64,000 nt of DNA from Reticulitermes speratus (Eukaryota; Arthropoda; Insecta; Blattodea; Rhinotermitidae): assembly GCA_021186555.1 (NCBI GenBank), contig JAJKFL010000006.1, positions 30,873,478 to 30,937,477 of the forward strand, written 5' to 3'. Position 1 is the stretch's first letter, and each line of letters starts with the position of its first letter. This document shows positions 1-13,895 of the stretch, in pieces. Below the pieces are notes generated by a model, which saw only the letters and a program-made list of their open reading frames with translations, made no database searches and was not told the origin of the DNA. A program made the translations under genes and the position numbers.

Positions 1-1339
1 GACGCTTTACACGGAGACGCAGACGCGTTTCTGCGCGCACCCGTAGCTTAACCGTTACATGTTATTGAAAAATGCATTATTTGTAGTTCATTCTACATTG
101 CCGTGTGCGGCTTTTCGTGTTTAACATGGAATGACTGGATGATATGAACAATGACCGGGAAGGCATGTGGAAGGAAGTGCCCCGTGATCAAGTTCAATGT
201 ACTATTTCGGCACCCACTTAGAGAGAATGAGGAGAAGAAAGTAAAATGTCACCAGTAGTCCTGTCCGAGATTTGAACCGGGTACGTTCTAAGTACAAGTC
301 AGAAGCGTTACAGTTTCTGCCATCTTGCTCGAACGACTCAGTTTTGTGTTTTATGGACATCCGCAGAATATTTCATGTTCGGGGACTCCTGTGTCGTGTT
401 TTCTGGATTATTTTCTGCAGTGTGAAACGGAACGGAGTTATTTTAGTCCAGATTGTTTCAAGTACACTGCACGCTCGTGAAGCATATGCAGCTGACGCAC
501 TAGAATACAGAGACGTGACGTCACGGCCGCTTCGTTCGGGGTCGTTACGAAAGTGAGGTGCAAATAGTGTCTGTGAAGGTACATATTCAAGGTTGTATGT
601 GCCTCAATAAATAGGACGGTTATTGTCAGCCAGGCCAGAGGTCAAACCCCCGGATGTCTTGCTATTTGGCCACATTTACTTCGATTTCCTGCCGTGCACT
701 CGCACGAAGTGTATGTAGTTGCAAATTTGTAGGGTGTCCGGCCCGGGTGTCATTAAACACTCCAACTGTTTCAAGTATCATTAAATTTAAAACTGTGTCG
801 GTGTGTGTGTTGTGTAGAACCTACACACGCAGTCGGGTTCATGCCCCTCTCAGTGTCACTAGTCCCCATTGGACAGACGGACAGCAGGTTCATGATTCAG
901 GTTTTTAAATCGTGAATTTTATTTATGTTTGGATGATTTCTGTCAGGGCAGAATTAACTATTTCTAGATTTGTAAGACTTAGGCCTGCGATGTTTTAAGA
1001 AGAGCATTGTACAGTGTTCCCATTGAGTGTGGTAGATCCGTACAATAAATAGGTAGCTAAGGGAACTTGGGACGATAGGGTGCGTGGGCACTGGCGTTGT
1101 TTGAAGTGGTTAAAGTTGTATGTTGTTGGGAATGCCAACCCCTGTATTTCTGTCATCGTGTGAAGAGAACTGGTTATCGTGTTACGCAGAATTTAAAACA
1201 CGTTTAATGGTTACTCGCCCACCTGTAAAGCCGTCTCTTTCCTTCAAGTTTTCCAACCGAAACCCTGTCTGCATTTCTGGCTTGCGTCTACAACGTGCCA
1301 TGTGGTGCGCGCGCGCTTGTTTGCGAGTATGTATGCGAG

Positions 1340-1583
1340 CAGTGGCGTAGCCAGTTTTCTTGGCGCCCGGGGCGGGTAATCACAATGCTCCCCTTCCCCA
1401 ACGGAAATCGTAAACTTCAAAACACCACATCCATTTATTTAATTTCCTATTATTTGTTTTAACGATTTAAAATTTGCTGAGCACACAAAATTATTACTTT
1501 TTTCGTTTAAAATACTAATTTTGCCACCCCTTGAAGTCTTCAGCCCGGAGCGGCCGCACCACCCCCACCCAGCCACGCCCCTG
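1340..1583. mobile_element. hAT-like MITE with 8-bp target duplication
   Basis: Starts CAGTGGCGTAGCCAG and ends with the complement of CAGGGGCGTGGCTGGG. Flanks TATGCGAG (1332-1339) and TATGTGAG (1584-1591) agree at seven of eight bases, the 8-bp duplication expected of hAT elements. It is 244 bp with no coding capacity. A G/C-rich subterminal zone lies inside each end. Confidence 0.75.
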
Positions 1584-3432
1584 TATGTGAGTATATAAAT
1601 TTTCTGTTCTTTTAGTGTTTATATTGTTTTATATTGAACAACGCTTCATATCATTCTTGTTTATGCACGTGTTTTAAAAAGGCTTCGTTTGCTTACGTTG
1701 ATCGCGCCTGTGTAGTGTACGCTCTAGCTACAGATTCGTTTAGTTTCCTGCAGTCTGTAACATGATAGCGGAGACGCGGATTGGTGTATGGTAATAGCTT
1801 ATGAAGAAGGACATAACGTTTATGAAGTTAATATTCTTGTATAATGTAAAGTGACATATTGGCCATCCGTTTTCCTGTCTTAAGGTGTGTGATGGTGATA
1901 GTAATGGGCGATTACATATAGGCACTTGAAAATTGGGTACTGTCCCAAAATGGTGTTTGTCAGAAAATAACTGGTAACTCGTACGAATGGAGTAAATTGT
2001 ATAGTCTAACTTAACGGGCCATCTTTGATTATCTTTCTTACAAGATGCGGTTGGAAGCACGAAGCACTTACGGGAAGTAGGCTTAACATATTAATGTGTG
2101 CCACAAAAGAACGCGCAACAGTTTTAGTCTGAAAGTTAATAAACCGGCTTCCTGTTTCATTATAGCTCCAGCACCCCCCCCCCCCCAGCCCTCTTCAAGT
2201 GCGCATTTGTCAGTATAGAAAGCACGGATTTATTCTGCCTGTGGGCCTACACAAGTTGAAATACGCGGATACGTAGAGACCAAATATCGTGGCTCACCAT
2301 AAATTATTCTGGTAAGCCACCAGTGTACGGAGAAACGTGTTTGTAACACGTGTCTAATGTCACATTTATAAATGCGTGCTTATTAAATCGCGATTCACCT
2401 TACGTATTGCACATTTGTCTCCCATCAGTGATGCTGATATATGTGAAGAGTTGCGTTACGAGACGTAATGTATGGCACTGTCTTGCTAGTGTCAAGGACG
2501 GTGAAGCACTGGATCGTAAGTATGAACTGCGTCGTTCTGTAGACGCCATGTGTGAACGCGGGCATAGCGTGTCCCAGTTTGAGATATAAATGTCGGCCTG
2601 TATAAATATCAATGGTGCTAAGGTTGAATTGCATCCCACACTATTTTTGTAGTGTCGAGAATATGTAACCAAGGTGCCCTCAATACTGAAGAAACGTATA
2701 CGTGTGGGCACGTCCGGTTGAGGGGAGCCGATGTACTGTGTGACAAGAACACCGACCGTTGCGGCCGAGTATTTAACAGCCTTGCGTCTTAGTCGGCAGA
2801 GCGGCTGAAATGTTCAGCAACTATCCTAGTTGCTTCCCTGCAGTGAATGTGCTCGTACATGCACACTGGACTGCCTCATTGGCATTAAGCGGTGACCGTT
2901 CAGGAGAAGGGAAAATGCGTTATATGAACTACCGAGGTCACGGCCATTGTAACGAGTCAGCGAAAGTTTTAACGTATGCACGAAATACAACCTTCAAGTG
3001 GTAGATCAATTCATTGGTTTAGTTAGTGTAAGGGAAGGGGTCAAAAAAATCTGTAACTACACGAACTTCAGAAGATGGCATTCAGCGTATCGTGTGTATG
3101 GTGTCCACATAAATCCATCGCTCTTCTCATTTGCTACTTTGTGTCGCAAGAACCACGGTCCAATATTTATTACATAAGGGGCTGAGATGAAATGCTTAAC
3201 AGGTTTCAAATGGGCGTGAAATAAAGCATCGCAAACCGTGTGGCTCTGGAGTTTGTACTGACTGCGTTGAACACAGTTTTACCGTCGCCGACGTTGTCTA
3301 TCACGCATTGTGCAACGAGAATTGTGCTTCTGAACAGTGTACAGCAAACCCTATGATTACACGTGTCTCAGAAGAAATAAGGCAATCGATTTCAAAGCTA
3401 GGGATCTTTTTCGATTTTAATTGAGGTATGGT

Positions 3433-3735
3433 AAACGTAAATTTGGCCCTGTCCTCACCACGATGGCATGTAAAGGTGGAGGGGTTAGGGGTATAGCCCC
3501 ACTCTTTCTTAAAGTCGGCAGTTGGTGGATGAGAGCGTTCGACATCAGGCTTCGGTCACTTTACTGCCGAGGAAAGAACCCCTGTGCTAATTGAATAGTA
3601 ACTTGGTGGAACGTTGGAGAAGGTCTGGACATTTTTGAAGATGAAAATCGCTTGCCTCTGCCGGGAGTCAACTCCCCGGGTTGTGAGCCCGTTGCTTCCA
3701 TTGGAGTATGTTGACCATTTTTCAAGTCCTGCTGC
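3433..3735 (-). repeat. tRNA-derived SINE
   Basis: The minus strand has a tRNA-like head with a B-box-like GGGAGTTGACTCCC, then the body shared with the SINEs at 37775 and 42735 (GGTATAGC..CACTC, GGCA...GGTGGATGAG, GGTCTGGAC). The tail lies at the low-coordinate side. Confidence 0.7.
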
Positions 3736-4459
3736 TTTTTTTCTTATTTGAAAGTAATAGTCTTACAAATTTTGTCTCAGCGATTGTGTTTACCCTTTTC
3801 AGTATCTAAACCAATTCACCTCTTTTCACGAAGCTTAGTTTATTATTTGAGGTCACCCATAACGTCTAGTTTTTAATACTATCCGATCAGCGATAAATGA
3901 TGGAAGCGTGAACTTTTGGAGTGGGATATGCACTGCCTGATATAATGTCGCATCCAGATATGGTGTAATGTTTTGAAGTCTGAGAAAAATGTGATAACAT
4001 TGGTGACGTCAAATTTTTTAAATAACGTCTATATGTACACATGCGTGGTTTACACGTATTTCCCGCAAGAGTGCGGAAGATAAATAAAGTTAATTTAGTG
4101 ACAACCGTATTAATTAAGGTAGTGCACTGCTTGACACAATTTGATGTAAGAGTCTTCGTATTCTGACGACACTGACGGAACAGAAGAGGCAGCAGCCGCG
4201 TAATTAGGACTTGCTGTCTTTCCACCTAATTTTCTTGCTCATTTTTTATGCACATTATTTCAGAATCTGCACATAAAATGAGATTTTTTTGTATATCGCA
4301 CTATTTGAAATTCGCATAAAATACGACCAGTCTGCACCTGCACTGTATGTAAGGAATATATTTCGAACTCATGAGCTACACCCGTAGCGGCGATGCAACT
4401 TGAGAGTATACCTGACAAATTTAACGTATATCGACTCTGCGCGTCTGTAATCTCAGAGT

Positions 4460-4523
4460 AAATAATAATAATAATGATGATAATAATAATAAAATAATAA
4501 TAATAATAATAAAGTAGTAATAG
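4460..4523. repeat. (AAT)n microsatellite, interrupted
   Basis: AAT/ATA units with a few GAT and AAA interruptions. Confidence 0.9.
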
Positions 4524-6195
4524 GGGCAACGGGAACCATCTCAGAATCATTCAGAAAATACCTGAGCAACATACCGAGAAAGTTCCTTTCACTGTTGATC
4601 CCATACGATAAGCGAATACTTTCGATTCCAGACCGCTTCAATCAGGAGCGCAGTCAGGTGAACTCTTGACGTATCTTGTACAGTAGTATCAACAGTTTGG
4701 GGTTATATTTAGCCGACTCACGAGCCAGCAGACTCCTCTGACTTGGAACAAGGACGAAAATATGTTGAGATGTAGAAGAACCGCGTCGTCTACACGCCCT
4801 GCTGTGTATACTGTACGTTAAGCTTAAGGTACATTCAGATGGAGACCTGGGCAGCAAAATTTATTATGGTTGTTTTAACGTGTCGGTGGAAGAGAGTGTA
4901 TGAGTGTGATAGATGGGAAGTACACGGCCTCACACAGTATTTCATATTATGGGGCTTCTGGAAAGTAATGCTGTGCATGCACTAGTGTCTTCCAACATGT
5001 TACCTCATCTGTGTATAACCGTTTGTCTCAAGAGCACTTCTGTTTCACAGCCGTGAACTATGAGGAAAATTACGCGGGTTCGTAGAGATACCCGTTAATT
5101 GCTTGAATTGTTATCTTCTGCTTTGCGTTGGAACGTGTTGCGTTTTATAACTTGGAATTTGATGAGCAACTCGGATCATTCTTCGTCGATTTGGCGTAAT
5201 TTCTATAAATGCTGATGTCTGTTTTGGGAGTTATCTTCCAACTTGGGCACCTAGACATGTGTATGCCTATTCACGTTTGGTTTAATAAATTTTCTTTCTT
5301 TACATTGCCAGGTCGTAATTTGGCGTTCATTACCAGTAGAATAATTATACTGCTGTGTTGCATAACGGGCCAGACTTACTTCACATTTTGGGGAACTGTT
5401 ATTTAGTATTCCAGAAATACTGTTATTAACATGTCTTCACTTATCCAGCAACATAGTTGCTTGTACACCTTGATACAGAAGAAGAGTTGGCAGACGTTTG
5501 ATCCTGTACAAAATCGTCAAATGATATCGGGGCGGATGATGTAGCTGCAAGTGTCTGTTCTTCAGAGATTGGTGTGCGAATTTTGGCCGGGTTATCTATT
5601 GTCCTGTTCGACGGTTATTGTGGTGTTCCCAGTCTCTCCAGATGAGTGCAACAGCACATTAAAAGCCACTACCGCCTCCTTCGACTCTATCATGATCGTC
5701 GCATTTTGTTCAACTCTTTAAGATGCATTGCACATGTAGCATGCTAACAGTGAGTTCCTAGCACAAACCTGCTTTCTTGTAGCACCGATTTGTACTCTTA
5801 CTTGCCTGTTGATGTTGTTATAAAGCAGTGGTAAATTATGACAATATCTGTCTCTAGCTGCGGATTCGACAGATAACACCGAGCATTGAGCTATTCTTAC
5901 GCCTTGTATAGCCAGTGAGATATACGAATTGACAGTTTCATCGAAATGCTTGCTTTGAAGTTATAAAGAGTTTTTGAGAGGAGCTTGTTAGAGTAAGCGA
6001 TTCTACGTCCTAGAGGTTAACTAGGGCGCGCTGGAGCAAGTGTTCAGAGAGCAACAGGGACTGCAGCACAGGCACCTCTGTAATGCTCGTTATACGGCAC
6101 GTTTGTTAGCAGTCGCTTCACCTGACATGTGTACCCCGTACTGTGCAAGAAGATTGCTACAAGGGGGCAGAACAGCCGCAGAATTTCAACCCTGG

Positions 6196-6199
<4 letters not shown>

Positions 6200-6234
<35 letters not shown>
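6200..6234. repeat. (CA)n microsatellite
   Basis: About 17 uninterrupted CA units. It explains the His-Thr and Cys-Val frames read through this spot. Confidence 0.95.
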
Positions 6235-6237
<3 letters not shown>

Positions 6238-7390
6238 CACGCCAGGGTTTCATTTTATTAAATGTACTTTGCCCGGGACATGGTTTTTTTTTCTGTCAGC
6301 GTCACAGTACGTAGTAGTTAAGACATTAAAGGAGTAAAACCAGAGAAAGTAAAATGTATTCATGCAATTAAAAGTTGGGTTTGAGGATTGATCTCGCACT
6401 CAGGTCTGCCGCTGTACTTGCACGTGGCTGTAACAACCGCACTTTACTACCGTACCCGGAAGAGTACGGGGTAGATACATACCAGTTCTGGGTGATTTGT
6501 GTTAGGTCCGTAGGAAACAGGAAACTGAGAAGCGTTGAGTTTGTCGAATGCCTTAAATTTTGCACCACAGCCATGTTCGTAATTTGTTGAATTACCATAT
6601 TTGTAGACTTTTTACGATCTCTCTCCGTACCAGATTTCAAGAACAATGCCGTATGGTTCTTACAGTAGTCGCAATCGAACCTTTAGTTAAATATGGGTTT
6701 CCTGCATGCGGTAGTTGCTTTTAAATCTTACAAAGACGTAACGTTAATGCAGGTTGTACAGTTATCGAAGACCTGGTACCGTGCGTTATTTCAGGACTAC
6801 ATTTAATGTTGCTGTTGTCGCCAGCGCCAGCAAAAATTCTTGCGTCCATCTTGTTATTACCGTCAGTAGGTAATTGGCACGGCCTTGGGTCTGCCTTGTG
6901 GCATGGTGTTCTTACCACTTTTCAGTGAAAATCAGTCGGATTCTTCAAACGTTGAGAGATGGATAGAGTGGTACACACGAACACTCACGCAGGCGGTATG
7001 GTGATCTCTGAAGCCTAATGGAAGAAACAAAAAATCACCCGACGTCAGTCAACTTAGTGTCGAGTAGTCTAAAAAATGTTATCGCCTTGGTTGTAGGTCA
7101 ATATGTGGCGACATTGACACTCTGTCTGGAAGTGTGTGTCAAGGAAACGAGACCCACGTGATGGTGTAACTACACTAGCGTACTAATGAATGTGTCCATT
7201 ATTTTGAAATTCGTAACCTTTGTTAGTCCGGCTAAATATGGGCTGAACTGTAGTATGAAGTCATAGTCATTTGAAAGAATTGACAGGATTAAATGTGTTA
7301 GGATGATGCGGTGATATTTGCTGGGTGACGTAACACAAAATCATCAACAGGGTAGAAGTCATTGCGGGCCTTCTCCATATTTTTTTAGTC

Positions 7391-7910
7391 GCGTTCGCAA
7401 AATTGCGAAAAGCGACTATTACCTTCGTCATGTCTGCCCGTCCGTTTGCATGGGACAGCTCGGTTCCCACTGAACGGATTTTCATGAAATTTGATATTTG
7501 AGTATTTTTAGAAAATCTGTCGAGAAAATTCAAGTTTGATTAAAATGTGACAAAAATAACGGGTATTTGACATGAAGACCTATTTGCATTTATGGTAATA
7601 TATTGCTGAATTTTTCTTAGAATTAGAAATGTTGCAGACAAAAGCTGTAGAGAAAATCAAGACACATTTGAGTTTTAATATTTCCTTTTTCCGAAAACTG
7701 TGCCTTTTGTGAGATAATGTGGAAAATATGGTAGAGACAGACATGCCACAGATGAAAATATAGCGCACGCGCATCGCATGCTGGATAACTTAGGCCATAG
7801 ACACACACGCTCATAATATTTAATATTTATTGCTTTTCCACGGCAACAATCGTTACGCGAACGCCCTCAGTGTTACGTTTATACGTGCACTGCTGTCTTA
7901 TTATTTAGGC
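7391..7910 (+). repeat. GCGTTCGC repeat family, copy 1
   Basis: Begins GCGTTCGCAAAATTGCG, a fold-back end, and about 474 bp later reaches GCGAACGC (7857-7864). Similarity to other copies continues ~45 bp further (GTTACGTTTATACGTGCACTG). Diagnostic internal words are TGAAGACCTATTTGC, TGCAGACAAAAGCTGTAGAG and CTGGATAACT. The antisense strand gives a spurious peptide ending VAFRNFANATK. No protein function is evident. Confidence 0.8.
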
Positions 7911-8469
7911 TGGTAGGGTTACGCCCAACAGCAACCGCCCGGAATATAGCGTTATTTTTGTTGAGACTTATGTACGAGTTCTGTAGGATCTCCGACGTTT
8001 TAGTGAGTTCTTGAGTAGCTGGTACTGTGATCTAAGTTCCGATATTGCCATTACAGAAGTTCAATTTTGTCGGTGAATAAATGTGTCGTGGCATGTTGTA
8101 CTGCTGCTTGATAGCGTCACACTGTCTTCAACAGGACGAAACTCAGATCAGTTCTTTAGTTATTTAGGCGCTAATGTAACAGCCTAGTGGCCAGTTACAA
8201 AGACAGTTCGAGTACAAGGAGATAACATCAGGATACCAAGGCAAGAAAAAAGCAGGAAAAAAGGAAGAGAAAGGACAACACGTTGCAAATAATTTAATTA
8301 AAAGTGAACGTTAAATTGAAAACAGGAAAATAACAGGACTGTACATGATGAGTACACCGTAGCCCTGATAAGGACATTGAATATGTAATGGAGTACTATA
8401 GTAACATGACATTTGATTTGCTCCCTAATTGAACCAGGGGTCATGGACCATTATGGAGCGAAGGAACGA

Positions 8470-8495
8470 AATAATAATAATATAATAATAATAAC
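8470..8495. repeat. (AAT)n microsatellite
   Basis: Short ATA/AAT tract. Confidence 0.85.
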
Positions 8496-9797
8496 TAAAT
8501 TCTTGTGTTTATAATGAGCCCAATTAAGGTAAGTAATCATTAAGTAGAATAGATTGTTTCTTGAATACACGAGTATGTGTACACATTATTAGGAATAATG
8601 ATGAAGATGATGATGGGAAATTGTCTAGCCGAAGTATGGAATATCTCTTCGTGTTCCGCTACCAAAACTGTAGGCCTGTAAAGCTTTCCGGACAAGTTCG
8701 GTTTTTAAAACTGCCGACAGATTGCTGGAAGTTAGAATTCGTGTATTCATGTCAGTGAATTCTCAGTTGCCTCACGTCTTTTGCAGCATGTCATCTTTCA
8801 GCACTCGAACGTCCAGGAAACCAAGGATGTTATTTCTAAAGCATGTGTCTTTCCAGTACGTTATATCGTGCATAAGGAAAGCTTGCATGTTCCTTTCTTC
8901 AGCCGTATAATATATTTGCTATAATATTCGACGTGGTTATGCATTAGGTAGATTTTAGTAGCGACGCTATACACTAATCGATTGCTGTATGACGCAGAAA
9001 TTTTATTTTTACCCTATTACGACTCTGCATTCGAGTATACCAGATAGAGACACGACAGACGTTTCATGGGTATTCGGTTCATCAAGCAGTCGATTGTTGG
9101 TACGAAACCTTTAGGTTCATTGGCCTTACCCTGATGTAGATCACCATTTTACATACACGCTATGTATGCTGCACATTGTGTTGCTATTATTCGTGTGAAG
9201 CGCACTGCATGAATAATGCGAATCGCTGTGAAGTTCATTATTAATTGGTACGTGCCGCCTACGAATCCAATTGTTTCTGCATACAAGCTACACCGATCGG
9301 TAATTTTGCGTGTCTCACATCGCTAAATATAGGTTTATGGTCTATGATGTAATACCATTCACTGTATTGTTGATAGGTACCAAAGTTTCGGAGAGTCTGC
9401 TTCCTCCATCTTCATGGTAGATGAGCGTTGCATAAATTTTCGATCTCATCTGTGTCACTTGAACCTCAATATGCTTCACTTTATTGTGTGAAAGTTACAA
9501 ACCCGGAGATTGCGCAGACGCTTAGTGCATATATTTGCGGGAATGTCCTTCCCTTTTTCAAACATATATCGAGCACTAACAGCGTTTTACCCGAAAACGG
9601 CAACCACGTTAGCATGCACCTGGCGCCCCGATAGCAGTCGTTCGTAATGTCCTTTTGTTCGCCAATATGTTGCTTTTTTACACCATAAATTAATTTCTTC
9701 TGTATGCTAGATATATGTTAAGGAAAGACAGAAATCAGCAGCATGTCTACGTATTTTGAAGAAAAAACAGAGATAATGTCAATGATTTGTCACAGAC

Positions 9798-9890
9798 GTG
9801 TGACTGGGTTTCACAGCACAACGAAAGTGACGCGGTAGGCAAACGGGTAGGAGACCGGCGTTGATGCGAAGGTCATATGTGACTGCGATA
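9798..9890 (+). repeat. Dispersed tRNA-like repeat, copy 1
   Basis: Shares CGTGTGACTGGGTTTCA and then GTAGGCAAACGGGTAGGAGA and GATGCGAAGGTCATATGT with 59571-59695. The second word resembles a tRNA A-box region. Confidence 0.5.
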
Positions 9891-10663
9891 AATGTTTTTG
9901 CCCGCTGTTATATTTGCCCATGTGTTCATATGCACTGTGGCTGACATGGCTGACATTATACCGATATATGTTAGTGCCGCACTGTTCCTGGAATTCTGAT
10001 TTTAAGGTTTTGTATTCGAAAGCGACTGTAGAAAAAAAAAACTTTATTTGGGACACCACACACTTTACAACAACCATTTTCGTTTCTCAGGATATAAAAA
10101 TTTGAATTGGGCATTTTAGTTTTTAAAAAGGTTTGTTTTCAAGACTTGGCGCTTTTCACATGGTACGCAGAATTTTCACCTTCAGCCATTATTCTGATTC
10201 GTCTCGGCGTGGACTCGTCGTTCGGACATTACGTTCAGTTAGATCAGCGTTCCACCCAACAGTATATTCGATCTCTGATTGAGTCCATGCCGAGACGAAT
10301 CCGGTCTGTAATTAGACCTCAGGGATTCTGGTAGGTCTTGAATAGGGGCCTGTGAAGGACGAATTCATCTTGTATGTAAGTTCTATAGACTGTGGCTCAA
10401 GAAATAGAAGTTTTAGTGACCATATTTTTTCCCAAAAAAAAAATACACAATCTGGAGGAAGGGGAACTGGAAATATAAATGTAATGGAGCTATTTTCGTT
10501 GCCTTTTAACAAACATTAGTGAAGGCATTACGGCTGTTCCTGCCAACTGCCCTCATATTTGTCACTTGACTTTGCACGATTCCATAAAAAGCCAAATCGG
10601 TGTTACCACTTACCACATACTGATGCTGTTACCGCCGCCTCCATTCCCACCACCGCCACTCCC

Positions 10664-10693
10664 ACTACTACTACTAGTAGTAGTAGTAGTAGT
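10664..10693. repeat. Self-complementary (ACT)n(AGT)n tract
   Basis: ACT units switch to AGT units at CTAG, so the two halves are inverse complements and the tract can fold into a perfect hairpin. Confidence 0.9.
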
Positions 10694-11318
10694 GTACTGA
10701 TAATTCATACTCGGCTTCCCAAAGTCTGCATTTTTAAACGCCTGCATATTTAAGGAGAACCTTCCATTTTACATTGTTAATTCCAACCACTTTAAAATCA
10801 TCTTACTGCACGGAACATGGATAATATTAAATTCGCAGATGCCCAACAGGTAAAAACCTAATATAACTACAAACGCACAAAGCTGTGTCGTTGTTGGAAT
10901 GAACATTGTAAAATCAGCTTTCTGCACGGAATCTTTAATTTTTTTTCGGGCTGCAAGTCAAATGACGCGAGGAGGTTTATTTAAAGAGAAATATTTGTGT
11001 TGTGTTATCTGTTGACACATGATTAGCGCCAGCACGAGGAAGAAGTGTGACAATGAATGGTGTTAGGATTCACATGTTTAATTTTCTGGATGGAATTTTG
11101 TCAGTGGTGATCTTAGCATTGTGTTGCATTATCTGCGCTTATGGAAATTAGAAATTTTCGTAGTTTTTGTTCTTAAAGTTTGCTAATTTTGAAATCGAAA
11201 AAGCCACGCGTAGTTCGGCTGCAGTACCTCTTATTTTTAATTTGCGCACCAATTTGGGTGTTTGGATAAACAGGGGGCTGGGATGGACTGGAACTTACGA
11301 ACTGTACCTTTTTCAGGC

Positions 11319-11506
11319 GCGTTCGCAAAAATGCGAAACGCGACTCTTAGCATTGCCATCTCTGTCCAGCTGTCTGCCCGCACGGAACAACTCGGCTCTC
11401 ACTGGATGGATTTTCATCAGATTTGATATTTGAGTATTTTTCGAAAATCTGTGAAGAAAATTCAAGTTTGATTAAAATCTGACAAGAATAACAGGCACTT
11501 TATTTA
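11319..11506 (+). repeat. GCGTTCGC repeat family, 3'-truncated copy
   Basis: Starts GCGTTCGCAAAAATGCG and follows copy 1 through GGATTTTCATCAGATTTGAT and AAGTTTGATTAAAATCTGAC, then leaves the family after GGCACTTTAT. About 190 bp remain. Confidence 0.78.
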
Positions 11507-13003
11507 TCACCGAACAAAGTTTCACTCTGCTGCTTCCAGTGGTTCGTTGTTTATCTCTGTGCGAGAGGTTTTCTCCACGTGGTAATTTTTTGAAAATGGT
11601 GATTCAAATCATCTGGTGTTTCTTGACATTACTACACAAGGGTGTTCACCAAGTTTATTTCATGAAATATCTTAAGTTATGGACATCCTCAGTGGTTCTG
11701 TATTACAAAGCACATTTTATTCTCAAGGATTTGTGCGTCTCCGCACCTGATTTTTTTGAAGTCCGTACAGGTTCGCGGTTTCATAAGTCGCAGAACCTCT
11801 ACTTGGTACGGTGTTGGTTTCAGTGTTTCTGGTACATGGAGCTTCCTGCCGTGAAAGCTTTCGTGTGGTGGTGTTCTGCGCACATGTGTTAGTACAGCTG
11901 CTCAGGCCTCGTGTCAGATTCTGTGACTATAGCAGAAATATTACACGAAAGAAATCCGGTGTGGTAACTTGCTGACATTGCTGCGTCGGTGATGTATTCT
12001 ACATATATGTCGCACCTCATTGTTGGTGCTGCGAAAAATATTCATTTCCAGTGCCGTTAATACTGGCACTTAAGTAATGAGTAGAGGGTTCACTGCATAT
12101 TGAGATGATGTGATGCAACAATTGAGGCTGTCAACTGTGTTGCTGAATTTTGAAGCCTTCGACGTCTTGTCGACTGGTAAATAGTTAAGATTCGAGGGAT
12201 CGTGGTGCATTCGTCACACGCTCAAGCTGTTGAAGATGGTGTGATATTTGTGTGTGTGAATGGGTAGGCATTGAATGGAAGGACTGTAAGTCGTTTTCAC
12301 CCAGTGTTGCAGTAGGCTATTGTGTGGTGATAATGTCACGCTGCGTGCTTCGTGTCACAGGCTGGTGGAGCAGGAACCTTTGCTATGTGATGACCATTCA
12401 CATGCCTCTCCAAGCCGCAAGCCAAATGCTGCAAGTATGTGTGTATATATGTACGAGTATATCCTTGAATTAAGTTTATATATCACATTTTCAACTACAA
12501 ATGGAATGTAGCATGAAATCACGAAAATGGAATGTAATTCATTTTACTGCGACGTGAATTTTTAATTTATTGATGGAAGAACGTAATATAATGGTTTGTA
12601 GGTTGTTACATTTTGGGTTTGGCTCATGTAGTTGCTCGCGGGTCGTATGGGAATGTCATACGTGCCACGTACGGCATTTGGGGCGCATTTGTACACTACT
12701 GATAGTATGAAATCCAAAAACAATATATCACTGTAGTTCCTATCTGTCACTTGGTCCACATGCGTCGAGATTTTTTTTAACGTTACGTTTAGGCAGTTGA
12801 TTTTTGAGAAATGGTGTTTGTTTTGAACTGCTGGTATGCCGCAGGGTGAAATGTAATGCTGTGGTTGATACAGAGGGGCGCAGTTGGTACCGTTGCCCTT
12901 GTGAGTGATGGAGTTAGAAACTATTTACTGTGGTGACAGCAGAGGGATTCCAATAACTAGGAAATTGATTGGCGCGTGTGTAGGTGCGTTCTTACCCCAT
13001 GTC

Positions 13004-13189
13004 GTCGCCATGGTTACCGCTGTGTGGCGGGAAAGTACTTGGTTGCTATGGTCGGAGTCGGAGGGACAAACGGATGCAGCCGTTGCCATGACTACCGGTA
13101 GGCTGGCAGAAGGTCACGTATCTCGATTCTCGTGACAGCCTCACTTGGAAGCCTGGTTCACAGGTTAGCGATGACGTTACCATGGTTAC
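13004..13189. promoter_or_regulatory. Cluster of CCATGG-centred near-palindromes (possible factor-binding sites)
   Basis: GTCGCCATGGTTACC (13004), GGTTGCTATGG (13041), GTTGCCATGACTACC (13082) and GTTACCATGGTTAC (13176) fall within 190 bp. They resemble RFX-type X-boxes in layout (two half-sites around a CCATGG centre) but miss one conserved position of the second half-site. Function is a guess. Confidence 0.25.
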
Positions 13190-13704
13190 AGGTTGCCTGT
13201 TTTGTAGTTTGCAGCTTAAGTTGCCAATTTGTTAATGTCGCTGTCGCACTGGATTAAATATTTGAGCTGTTTTCAAAGCAGTGCTTTATTAATTTCCGGA
13301 TGTCACGTAGCTTTGGTCCAGTGCAGGTTATGGAATGAAATGCTCCATGCAAAACGCGTAAATGAAGGCGTAGCGATTTCATATGTACACTTGATCCCCC
13401 CCACCATTTTCAAAGTTGGTCTGTTCTCATTACGGGACGAGCATAGGCGGAGGGTGTTCGAGAATAGGTTGCTGATGATACTTGCGCCTAAGAGGGAGGG
13501 CGTAACTTGAGACTGGAAGAAGTTTATGATGATGACCATTATGTAGTTGAGAATTCTGCTGTGCGACCCTGAAGCTGGGGGTTTGAGTGGGAAACTAAGC
13601 CACAGAGCTCATTCCCCGAAATGTGCTCGTCACCAAATATTGTTGGAGTGAACAAATCAAGAAGGATGAGAGGGGGGTTGTGGCATGTGGGGGGAGTAAT
13701 AGAA

Positions 13705-13895
13705 ATGCATATAGGGTTTTGTTAGGAAAACTTGAAGGAATAAGACTAATTGTAAGTCCTAAGTCTAGATGGGAGGATGAAATACAATGGGAGTGGACTG
13801 GATTGTTCCTGCATAGGGTAGGTGCAAGTGGTGGGCCGCCCTGAACACGGTAATGAGCCTGCTTGTTCTATGAAATTCTGGAAAGCGGAGGAGCT
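13705..13895 (+). pseudogene. Degenerate LINE 3'-end fragment
   Basis: The translation AYRVLLGKLEGIRLIV...SRWEDEIQWEW, followed in another frame by NTVMSLLVL-stop-NSGKRRS, matches the common LINE tail peptide GYRVLxGKxEGKRPLGRPRRRWEDNIKMDL...NxVMNLRVPQNAGNF. It has frame changes and internal deletions. It is a remnant only; neither end nor a target duplication could be set. Confidence 0.7.

Noticed and set aside
6040..6337. Overlapping frames with poly-His-Thr or Cys-Val
   Set aside because: Produced by the (CA)n microsatellite.
7267..7533. Frame ending in VAFRNFANATK, seen in several places
   Set aside because: It is a translation of the GCGTTCGC repeat, found in both orientations and different frames, not a protein-coding gene.
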